Of a stretch of DNA of 8,201 nucleotides, positions 1-6,928 are shown in pieces (position 1 is the stretch's first letter; the number at the start of each line of letters is the position of its first letter). The position numbers and the translations under genes were made by a program. The DNA lies in NCBI GenBank assembly GCA_016284975.1, contig JAEEPV010000194.1, forward strand, positions 1 to 8,201. Direction: 5' to 3'. The notes beneath the pieces were generated by a model, which saw only the letters and a program-made list of their open reading frames with translations, did not search any database and was not told where the DNA came from. The DNA comes from Solobacterium sp. GTDB lineage: Bacteria; Bacillota_I; Bacilli_A; Erysipelotrichales; Erysipelotrichaceae.

Positions 1-1
1 C

Positions 2-307
2 GGGATCAGTCTGAATATCCGCAATGAGCAGCTGGAGGAAGCCGGGATCGCATTGAACGATCCGGTGCTTGTCGAAATCAGACATCAGGGGAAAGCCGCA
101 TACCGGGGAACGATGCGGTATGTAAAATCCTTCGGCTATGTTGAAGTCGGAGAACCATTGCTTTACAAGGGGTCTTCCGGTTACGCCGCCATTGATCTGA
201 ATCAGGGGAATTTTATAAAGACCTATGGTATCGGTACCGGAAAGGAATGGACCGTAACGGTCACAAAGGGGGAAAACAATGAAGCATCTGCTGGTACTGC
301 AAAGTGA
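2..307 (+). CDS. SAM hydrolase/SAM-hydroxide adenosyltransferase (DUF62) family protein, C-terminal part only
   Basis: The first base falls inside a codon and the gene begins upstream of the window; about 101 residues of its C-terminal beta-barrel domain are visible. The fragment aligns by eye with the C-terminal domain of the next gene: NIRNEQ against NITAEQ, YVEVGEPLLY against DVEIGESLIY, and LNQGNF..YGIGT against INQGSF..YHIGT. Members of this family cleave S-adenosylmethionine with water to give adenosine and methionine. The N-terminal domain, which holds the catalytic Asp-Arg-His set, is outside the window, so activity cannot be judged here. A TTG at 53 could serve as an internal start, but homology continues upstream of it, so it is not the true start. 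The gene overlaps the next one by 29 bp, indicating co-translation. Family assignment is firm through the tandem paralogue; the function in this operon is unknown. Confidence 0.85.
   Translation, partial: GISLNIRNEQLEEAGIALNDPVLVEIRHQGKAAYRGTMRYVKSFGYVEVGEPLLYKGSSGYAAIDLNQGNFIKTYGIGTGKEWTVTVTKGENNEASAGTAK
265..274 (+). promoter_or_regulatory. Ribosome binding site of the second DUF62 gene
   Basis: A purine run AAAGGGGGAA ends a few bases before the ATG at 279, with about 6 nt between the last G and the start codon. It lies inside the coding region of the preceding gene and supports 279 as the start despite the 29 bp overlap. Confidence 0.7.
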
Positions 308-1130
308 TTTCGGGCTGTCGGACGGCGCGGTCGCAGCGATGGAAGGTGTTGCGCTCAGCGTGGACCATCAGCTCCGTATTTATAATCTGACACATGATAT
401 TCCGCCATTTGATATCTATGAAGCTTCCTACCGTCTGCTTCAAGCAGTGCCGTTCTGGCCGGAAGGATCGGTTTTTGTTTCGGTCGTAGATCCGGGAGTC
501 GGATCCAAACGGAGAAGCTGTACCGTAAAAACGAAAAGCGGGCAGTATATCGTTTCACCGGATAACGGAACGCTCAGTCATATTGCCCGTGTTATAGGAA
601 TTGAATCGATCCGGGAGATTTCGAAAGATGAACGAAGAAACGGAAAGATCTTTTCCCAGACATTTCACGGACGGGATATCTATGCCTACGTCGGCGCACA
701 GCTGGCTGCCGGAATCAAAGCGTTTGAGGAGATCGGACCGGAGTATTCGCCGGATGATGTCGTTTTTCTGGAGATCCCGGAAGCAGAGTTTGACGGAACC
801 ATGATCACCGGTACGATCGAAACACTGGATGTGCGGTTTGGCAGTCTCTGGACAAACATCACCGCGGAACAGTTTTTGAAACTGAATGTCAATTATGGGG
901 ATTTAATTGATATTTCTGTATATCATGGAGAGAGAAAAGTTCACCGCTCGTTTATAACGTATGCGGGAACCTTTGCGGATGTGGAGATTGGCGAATCTCT
1001 GATCTACGTTAACTCCATGAACCATATGGCGGTTGCGATTAATCAGGGAAGCTTTGCGAATGCCTACCATATCGGTACCCGGGGAAGCTGGAGAATTACA
1101 ATGAAACCGGCGGGGCGCGGGCGACAATAA
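279..1130 (+). CDS. SAM hydrolase/SAM-hydroxide adenosyltransferase (DUF62) family protein
   Basis: This 283-residue protein has the full length and architecture of the DUF62 family, which is related to the fluorinase and chlorinase enzymes. Characterised members hydrolyse SAM to adenosine and L-methionine in the cytosol. Visible family motifs are SDFGLSDG (residues 9-16, ribose-binding Asp10), HDIPPFD (39-45), VVDPGVGS (69-76), SPDNGTL (93-99) and FHGRD (129-133). The catalytic set Asp71, Arg78 and His130 has the spacing of the archaeal enzyme's Asp68-Arg75-His127. The N-terminal catalytic domain spans about 1-165 and the C-terminal barrel about 172-275. One oddity is that the usual FGN..TNI segment reads FGSLWTNI: Asp184 is kept but the Asn five residues later is Ser189. 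The common SSG near the C-terminus is replaced by SMN. Substrate or activity may therefore differ from the standard enzyme. The gene overlaps the upstream paralogue and ends 2 bp before the first channel gene, so they are very likely co-transcribed. Confidence 0.9.
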   Translation: MKHLLVLQSDFGLSDGAVAAMEGVALSVDHQLRIYNLTHDIPPFDIYEASYRLLQAVPFWPEGSVFVSVVDPGVGSKRRSCTVKTKSGQYIVSPDNGTLSHIARVIGIESIREISKDERRNGKIFSQTFHGRDIYAYVGAQLAAGIKAFEEIGPEYSPDDVVFLEIPEAEFDGTMITGTIETLDVRFGSLWTNITAEQFLKLNVNYGDLIDISVYHGERKVHRSFITYAGTFADVEIGESLIYVNSMNHMAVAINQGSFANAYHIGTRGSWRITMKPAGRGRQ

Positions 1131-1132
1131 AA

Positions 1133-3946
1133 ATGTTTAAACGGAAAACAAACGGAAAAAAGACGAAGAAGAAACGGCAGGTCCCAATGATCGCTGCAGT
1201 GGTGATCATGATTTTGGTATTTGTTCTGTTTGTCGGGAACCTGCTGATCGTATCCCTTTTCGTTAATTCCGTGAAATACACTTCGGAAGCTGCCGGAAAT
1301 GTAAGAATGCTGGAATATGCCGTAGCGGATACGGACCGGAATTCCGAAGAGATCCTGTCGGCATATAATGAAACGACTATGAACCGCGTACAGTTTGCAG
1401 GCATGCTGTATGAAAAGGGGCTGTTTGAAACAGATCCCGGACAGGTAAGAGCGGTTCTGGAAGATGAAAATGAGTATTATCTGCTGGATTCCAACGGGAA
1501 GCCTCTGGAAGGACAGAAAGAACTTCCGGTCTCGGATGCGGATATGAAGCTGCTGTTCAGTCTGCTGAAGGAGGATGATCAGTGGATTCCATATATCATT
1601 CCGTACTATTCTGCTTTTTTCCATAAGCTGTCCAACGGCGGTTATATCATGGGCCTGTGTCCTTCCGAACGGGAAAGAACCATTATGAATTCCCTGTATG
1701 ATTCTTCGAAAGTCATAGCCTCGACCGGCAATGATGAAGGATTTGCCCTGGGAGACATAGCCGGTACGTATTATGCCGGACCGGACGATATGACGGAATA
1801 CCTCGGGCTGGATATGAAGGACATTCTGATTCCGATCACGCCAAAATTTGATATCGTCGACGATTCAGACAAGGTGATCTATATGGCACGCATCGAAGAT
1901 GAGCTGTATCTGGTTGCCGAGCGGCCGGCCACGGAAGACGACGAGAGCGGACTGTACTATCTGATCCGTCTGGATAACATTCTGAAGGAGTCCTTCACTC
2001 TGGTGGGTGGAGTATGCATGGCGGTGCTGTTTGGACTCATCCTGATCGTTTATTTCATCTGTCAGTACCGTAAGGCAAATCCGAATGAATCTCCGCTGAC
2101 GACAAAGGATCGCAGGATCAAGACAAGAATTCTGGTCGTGGCTGTGATTGTGTTTACCGGTCTTGTCACATACTACATGCGTACGCTGTTCGGTATTTCT
2201 GCGAATGTACTTGATGATGAAAAAGAACTGCAGGCAGTAATTGACTTCTGCGGGCAGAGAGAAGAATCTGCCAATATCCTCAATTCCATCTTCACCAAAC
2301 TGTATTCCGAACAGACGGAAATGATCGGAAGATATCTTTCCTTATTCCCGGAAGAAAGAACCGAAGAAAGCCTGAAGAAGCTTTCCGAGACGTTCGGACT
2401 GGAATACATTCTCCTGATTGATCCGAACGGAAATGAGATCATGAGTGATGCGGATTATATCAACATGTCGCTTTCCAATAATAAGAATGACATGTCCTGG
2501 CAGTTCCGTTCTCTGCTGAACGGCACAAAGACACTGGTTTCCGGTATTGAGAAAGATGATCTCACCGGTCTTACCCATCAGGTGATCGGAACCCAGCTGA
2601 GGAACCTTGATAATCAGCCGGACGGATTAATGATGTGCGGCTATAATGCGGATTTCCTTAATAAAGTCATGGAGGAAAACTCAGTCAGATCCGTGCTTGA
2701 TATGAAGTCCGATATTGAAAAGAACGATTATTATCTGATCGATTCGGAAACCAAAACGCTTGTCTTCTGTCCGAGAACCTATGTGATCGGAATTCCGGCA
2801 GAGGATTTTGGTTTTACGGAAAAAACACTGGAAAACGGGTATTCCGGATCAATCCACATGCACGGAGAGAAATATGCGACGACGCAGGCAGTAATGAAGG
2901 ATGATCTTCTGTACATTCTGCTGCCGTATGATGAAATCTTTGTGAGCCGGCTCGATTTTATGGGATATGTTTGTGCCAGCACGCTGGTTATGATCCTCAT
3001 CGGCATATTCCTGTTTAACCGGGTAAAGATCAAGGAAGCGCTTCCGGAAGAAGTCGGGATCAGCCCGGAAGAGAAGACGACCCGTGCACTGGTCAATCTC
3101 GCCCGATTCTTTGGTGTGATTCTAGCGCTGGTGCTGCTGCTGCGGAGATCCCTGCTGGCGCCGGATTCCATCATTAACTATGTCATGGATATGAAATGGA
3201 GACCGGGGTTAAATGTATTCGCACTGACTGCGGTGCTTATTCTGATCCTGCTGACTTCGATCGCTGTCCGATTCGTACGGTACATGCTTACCTTATTGTC
3301 ACAGGTTTCCAATCCTTCGGCAGAAACCTATTTCCGGCTTCTTCGCAGTTCTATCGAATATCTTTCGGTAATCATTGTCGGATATACCAGCATGCAGATG
3401 CTGGGAGCGAATATGGCCGCACTGATGACAACGACCGGTGCGATGACGCTTTTATTTGGTATGGGTGCACAGGACCTGACTTCCGATATCATAGCCGGTC
3501 TGTTCCTGATGTTTGAGTCGGAGTTCCAGGTCGGAGATGTCATCGATGTCGGCGGAAAGATCGGTACGGTAAAGGAAATCGGTCTCCATGCGACAAAACT
3601 GATTGATGAAGACAATAACATTCTGATTCTGAATAACTCCGATGTCCGAAACATCATCAACCGGACGCAGAACAGCAGCTTCCTGTTTGTGACATTCACA
3701 CTGTCAATCGATGTACCGATTCATGATCTGGAAGAAATCTTCAAAGAAGAGCTGCCGAAGCTGAGGACGAAGTACCCGCAGCTGCTTGGGGATCCATATT
3801 TCAAAGGAGCGAAAGATTTTTCCGGCGGCTATATGGAATGTACGGTAGCGGCAGAAACCAATGAGAGTGACCGGGTTAAGATGGAGCGGATACTGAATCA
3901 GGAGATTCAGAAGATTCTGGCAGAACACGGTATTACGATCGGATGA
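1133..3946 (+). CDS. MscS-family mechanosensitive ion channel with two extracellular sensor-like domains (copy A)
   Basis: A 937-residue membrane protein whose C-terminal third is an MscS channel. A lysine/arginine-rich N-terminus precedes TM1 (about 17-45). An extracellular domain (46-287) with a Cache-like strand, YYLLDSNG (115-122), follows. Next come TM2 (288-312), a short basic cytosolic loop, TM3 (331-352), and a second extracellular domain (353-608). The second domain has Cache-like strands YILLIDPNG (425-433) and YYLIDSETK (533-541) and then TM4 (609-630). The MscS core has helices at about 653-670, 694-717 and 739-757, a pore helix at 760-795, and a cytosolic beta/alpha-beta vestibule to 937. 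The pore-to-beta region GAQDLTSDIIAGLFLMF...EFQVGDVIDVGG (778-808) is diagnostic. MscS proteins open under membrane tension and release solutes; the extracellular modules suggest added ligand gating, which is inference. The ATG lies 2 bp after the previous stop with only a weak Shine-Dalgarno, so translation is probably coupled. Standard MscS is near 290 residues, so two thirds of this protein is added sensory sequence. Confidence 0.93.
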   Translation: MFKRKTNGKKTKKKRQVPMIAAVVIMILVFVLFVGNLLIVSLFVNSVKYTSEAAGNVRMLEYAVADTDRNSEEILSAYNETTMNRVQFAGMLYEKGLFETDPGQVRAVLEDENEYYLLDSNGKPLEGQKELPVSDADMKLLFSLLKEDDQWIPYIIPYYSAFFHKLSNGGYIMGLCPSERERTIMNSLYDSSKVIASTGNDEGFALGDIAGTYYAGPDDMTEYLGLDMKDILIPITPKFDIVDDSDKVIYMARIEDELYLVAERPATEDDESGLYYLIRLDNILKESFTLVGGVCMAVLFGLILIVYFICQYRKANPNESPLTTKDRRIKTRILVVAVIVFTGLVTYYMRTLFGISANVLDDEKELQAVIDFCGQREESANILNSIFTKLYSEQTEMIGRYLSLFPEERTEESLKKLSETFGLEYILLIDPNGNEIMSDADYINMSLSNNKNDMSWQFRSLLNGTKTLVSGIEKDDLTGLTHQVIGTQLRNLDNQPDGLMMCGYNADFLNKVMEENSVRSVLDMKSDIEKNDYYLIDSETKTLVFCPRTYVIGIPAEDFGFTEKTLENGYSGSIHMHGEKYATTQAVMKDDLLYILLPYDEIFVSRLDFMGYVCASTLVMILIGIFLFNRVKIKEALPEEVGISPEEKTTRALVNLARFFGVILALVLLLRRSLLAPDSIINYVMDMKWRPGLNVFALTAVLILILLTSIAVRFVRYMLTLLSQVSNPSAETYFRLLRSSIEYLSVIIVGYTSMQMLGANMAALMTTTGAMTLLFGMGAQDLTSDIIAGLFLMFESEFQVGDVIDVGGKIGTVKEIGLHATKLIDEDNNILILNNSDVRNIINRTQNSSFLFVTFTLSIDVPIHDLEEIFKEELPKLRTKYPQLLGDPYFKGAKDFSGGYMECTVAAETNESDRVKMERILNQEIQKILAEHGITIG

Positions 3947-3952
3947 AAGGAG
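3946..3952 (+). promoter_or_regulatory. Ribosome binding site that sets the start of channel copy B
   Basis: AAAGGAG ends 8 nt before the ATG at 3961, an ideal spacing. The in-frame ATG at 3943, which overlaps the previous stop as ATGA, has no Shine-Dalgarno in the preceding 20 bases. The site therefore favours 3961 and a 973-residue protein over the 979-residue reading. Confidence 0.75.
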
Positions 3953-3960
3953 ACGAGGCA

Positions 3961-6882
3961 ATGGAAACGAAACCAAGCAGAAAATCCAGAAAATACGCAA
4001 AGCCCTGGACGCTTCGTCTTTTCACTGTTGTTCTGCTGGCGGCGAGTATGTTTTTACTATATTTTGTGAGTCTGATCGTAATGGTCTGGAACCTGACAGA
4101 AGTAACGGTAAAACGGTATGAGCGGCTGAAAGAATCGGTCTTAATGGCAAGGGTAGATACGAAAGAACTTACCGAGTCCTATGATCAGTGGCGGTATGCA
4201 CGGCTGCAGGCAATTGATTATATCTATTCCAGAGATCTGTATGATCCGGAAGCATTCTGTTCCAGAATCGGAACCTATTATGATGACATCAATTTCTGCA
4301 TGGTGAGCCGGGAAGATAATATCGTAATCGGAAGGACCGGTAATGATCCGGAACCACAGAAGCTTAAGGAAGTCATTCAGAAATCGTATGAGCAGAATGA
4401 AGGAATGCAGGATTTCGAAACGGCCCGTTACTACTATCACGTTTTATCCGACGGTAAACTGGCTGTAATCCACATGAATTCAATGGATTACTGGTCCTTC
4501 ATGGACAATATCTACACCGAAAGTGAAGTCCTCAGTTCCAACCTGCGGGATGAAGAAAAATTCTTTATTGGAGTCAACAACGGTGTCATTCAGTATACGG
4601 ATGACTATGATCTGAGCGGAAAGCCATATGATGAAGTTGTGACAGATCGACAGCCGATCAGTGTAGAATCGTTTGACAGTCTGCAGCTGTCATTCGTCAG
4701 CCTGAAAGGAAAACCGATGATCGAAGCGATTCGGCCGGAGGAAACGATCGATATCGATCTGTATTATCTGATCCCGATTTATTCCCTGAATAATGAGTGC
4801 TTTAAGATTCTGGGACCGGTTTATCTTGTTCTGATCATTTTCACGATTCTGTTTGAGGAATATCTGCATAACCTGAGGCTTGATCATGCCGAAGCGATCA
4901 AAGGGAAGAAAAAAGTTTCCGAGATCCGGTACAAAGGACTGGCTGCCGCGGCGCTTGTGATCCTGGCAGTGAGTACAACGGCATTCTCAACATACTCGCT
5001 CTATGGTCTTTCAACCTTCATTGAAAACTATAAAATAGCACTCAGCAACGCAACGTATATCATCGAGGATAACAGTCTGTGCCGGGAAGATCTGCAGAAA
5101 GACTATGACAGGGAAGCGCTGAAAGACGCACATATGATCGGCCGGTACCTCTCGGATCATCCGGAACACCGGCTGCCGGAAGTACTGGATAAATTCTCGA
5201 ATATCTTCCGGGATTCCTACATCATGATGTTCGATACCGATGGAAAAGAAACCGTTACGAATTCGGAGTATGCCGGTTATTCCATCAGTAATGACCCGGA
5301 AAGCAATTCCTATCGCTTCCATCCGCTGAAATATGGAATTTCGGAAGTCGTTGGTCCATTAGAGAAAAATGAACTTACCGGAGAAGAAGAACAGATTATT
5401 GGTGTAAAAACAAAATACGGAACCGGTCATGTCGACGGTTTCCTGCTGAAGGTTTTCTATCCGGCGGAACTGGGCCGGGCACTGGAACATGCGACATTGG
5501 AAGGAACATTTGATAACTCTGTCGTTTCAAATGTGTTTGACTGTTTCCTGATTGATTCGGAAACAAAGCAGTTCATCGTATATCCGTATGATCATGAACG
5601 GATTGGACAATCTGCATTGAATTACGGGTTCAGGGAAGAAAACCTGAAGGGTGATTTCTGCGGTTATATTACAACCAATGGAGACCTCTACTTTATGGCT
5701 TCCACAGCACTTCGCGGTTCTTATCTGTATGTCGGAATGGATGTAGAGGATATCTTCCAGGGCCGGGGAATTATTACAGTCATGAGTACAGTCATAACGG
5801 TCATTATTCTCCTGGTGATTGTCCTCATGTTCCGGGGCATATCCGTCTCTAAGAAAGCTTCAGTAGAGAAAGTTCAAACCGATACCGGAACACAGCCCCC
5901 GTCCGATATGGTTTATGTTGTCGTCAGCAACGAAATGCAGAATACCTTCTCTCCGCTGGTACGACTGAAGAATCTTCGGAAAAGCTGGTCGAAGATGAAT
6001 GCGGAACAGAAGCTCGGAAAGATCATCTCGGAAATCGCGGTAATCCTGGCGGCGGTCATCACCGTAGTCCTGGTCTTCCGGGACAGGATCTTCGGCCCCA
6101 ACTCCGTATTGTCGTTCATTCTGGAGGGCAACTGGCCGCGGGGCATCAATCCGTTCTCGATCAGTGCCAGCATGATTCTTTTCGTAGAGGCATTTGTGGC
6201 AATCACAATTCTGCGGACAGTCCTGAACCTGCTTGCAGGTGTACTCAGTCCGCGGGCGAAAACACTGTGTCATCTGGTCCGCAGTTTCATTGAATACGGC
6301 GGTACGATCGCGGTGGCTTACATCGCCCTGAGCTTTCTGGGGGTTGATGTACGGGCCCTCAGTGCTTCGGTCGGATTCCTTGCGCTGATCGTCGGTTTCG
6401 GTGCCAAGAGTCTGATCACCGATATCGTTGCCGGTATGTTCATCATCTTTGAGAAGGAGTTTCAGGTGGGAGATATCGTTGAGATCAGCGGCTACCGCGG
6501 AATGGTTAAAGAGATCGGCCTCAGAACCACAAAGGTGCTCAGCTGGGATAAGAACATCAAGATCATCAACAATCATGACATCTCCAATGTTTTGAATATG
6601 ACCATGCGCAACAGTTTCGCAACGGTGAGCTTTACGATTCCGGTAACGGTGCCGATTCAGGAACTGGAAGATATCTTCCGAAGCGAACTGCCCAGGCTCT
6701 GTGAGAAGTATCCGCAGATCATCGGTGTTCCTTACTTCGCAGGTGTTCTGTCCTTTTCCGGCAGTAAGATGAAGTGCCGTGTCAGTGCAGAAGTAAAGGA
6801 ACTGGAACGCGGTGAACTGGAGACCGACCTGCACCGGGAAGTACAGGAGATCCTGCTGCGCCACGGGATTTCAATGAAATAA
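3961..6882 (+). CDS. MscS-family mechanosensitive ion channel with two extracellular sensor-like domains (copy B)
   Basis: A 973-residue paralogue of the preceding gene with the same layout. It has a basic N-terminus, TM1 (about 17-42), extracellular domain 1 (43-282), TM2 (283-300), a basic loop, TM3 (324-345), extracellular domain 2 (346-602), TM4 (603-625) and an MscS core from about 686. Shared landmarks with copy A in domain 2 are MIGRYLS (392-398), YIMMFDTDG (420-428, Cache-like), ELTGEE (471-476) and LIDSETK (530-536). The MscS signature FGAKSLITDIVAGMFIIFEKEFQVGDIVEISG lies near 813-844, and the vestibule ends in RHGISMK. Differences from A are a cytosolic linker of about 55 residues (630-685, rich in polar residues, with PP at 646-647) and other residues at the predicted pore constriction. 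The start at 3961 is chosen for its AAAGGAG site; 3943 would add six residues and overlap gene A by 4 bp. The two are probably translated in balance and could form mixed heptamers, which is inference. A terminator follows directly. Confidence 0.93.
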   Translation: METKPSRKSRKYAKPWTLRLFTVVLLAASMFLLYFVSLIVMVWNLTEVTVKRYERLKESVLMARVDTKELTESYDQWRYARLQAIDYIYSRDLYDPEAFCSRIGTYYDDINFCMVSREDNIVIGRTGNDPEPQKLKEVIQKSYEQNEGMQDFETARYYYHVLSDGKLAVIHMNSMDYWSFMDNIYTESEVLSSNLRDEEKFFIGVNNGVIQYTDDYDLSGKPYDEVVTDRQPISVESFDSLQLSFVSLKGKPMIEAIRPEETIDIDLYYLIPIYSLNNECFKILGPVYLVLIIFTILFEEYLHNLRLDHAEAIKGKKKVSEIRYKGLAAAALVILAVSTTAFSTYSLYGLSTFIENYKIALSNATYIIEDNSLCREDLQKDYDREALKDAHMIGRYLSDHPEHRLPEVLDKFSNIFRDSYIMMFDTDGKETVTNSEYAGYSISNDPESNSYRFHPLKYGISEVVGPLEKNELTGEEEQIIGVKTKYGTGHVDGFLLKVFYPAELGRALEHATLEGTFDNSVVSNVFDCFLIDSETKQFIVYPYDHERIGQSALNYGFREENLKGDFCGYITTNGDLYFMASTALRGSYLYVGMDVEDIFQGRGIITVMSTVITVIILLVIVLMFRGISVSKKASVEKVQTDTGTQPPSDMVYVVVSNEMQNTFSPLVRLKNLRKSWSKMNAEQKLGKIISEIAVILAAVITVVLVFRDRIFGPNSVLSFILEGNWPRGINPFSISASMILFVEAFVAITILRTVLNLLAGVLSPRAKTLCHLVRSFIEYGGTIAVAYIALSFLGVDVRALSASVGFLALIVGFGAKSLITDIVAGMFIIFEKEFQVGDIVEISGYRGMVKEIGLRTTKVLSWDKNIKIINNHDISNVLNMTMRNSFATVSFTIPVTVPIQELEDIFRSELPRLCEKYPQIIGVPYFAGVLSFSGSKMKCRVSAEVKELERGELETDLHREVQEILLRHGISMK

Positions 6883-6887
6883 AGAAT

Positions 6888-6916
6888 AAACGTCTCTTAC
6901 CGAAGAGACGTTTTAT
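6888..6916 (+). terminator. Rho-independent terminator after the channel operon
   Basis: A perfect 11-bp stem (6888-6898 paired with 6903-6913) closes a 4-nt loop ACCG. The core arms are CGTCTCTT and AAGAGACG. The 3' arm runs into TTTTAT. It starts only 5 bases after the stop codon of channel copy B and ends about 13-15 bases before the next start codon. It should end, or partly attenuate, transcription from the upstream unit. Confidence 0.85.
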
Positions 6917-6923
6917 GGAGAGG
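6917..6923 (+). promoter_or_regulatory. Ribosome binding site of the MFS permease gene
   Basis: GGAGAGG sits 5 nt before the ATG at 6929 (8 nt if GGAG is taken as the core). It directly abuts the T-run of the terminator, which leaves no room for a separate promoter between the hairpin and the gene. It fixes the start at 6929. Confidence 0.7.
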
Positions 6924-6928
6924 TAACC

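Noticed and set aside
1064..1624. 186-codon minus-strand open frame over the start of channel copy A
   Set aside because: It is antisense to the N-terminus of the channel and the end of the DUF62 gene, both secure, and has no recognisable protein features.
3943..3960. Upstream ATG overlapping the previous stop (ATGA) as the start of channel copy B
   Set aside because: An ATGA overlap is common in operons, but no ribosome binding site precedes 3943, while an excellent AAAGGAG is spaced 8 nt from the ATG at 3961.
5860..6864. Long 334-codon open frame on the minus strand inside channel copy B
   Set aside because: It lies wholly within a well-supported MscS coding region, has a low-complexity-like Asp/Arg/Gln-rich composition typical of antisense shadows, and shows no family motif.
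6897..6926. Pairing of TTACC in the terminator loop with GGTAA beside the MFS ribosome binding site, as a riboswitch-like alternative fold
   Set aside because: There are only 5 base pairs, they compete with a perfect 11-bp stem, and there is no conserved aptamer-like sequence upstream.
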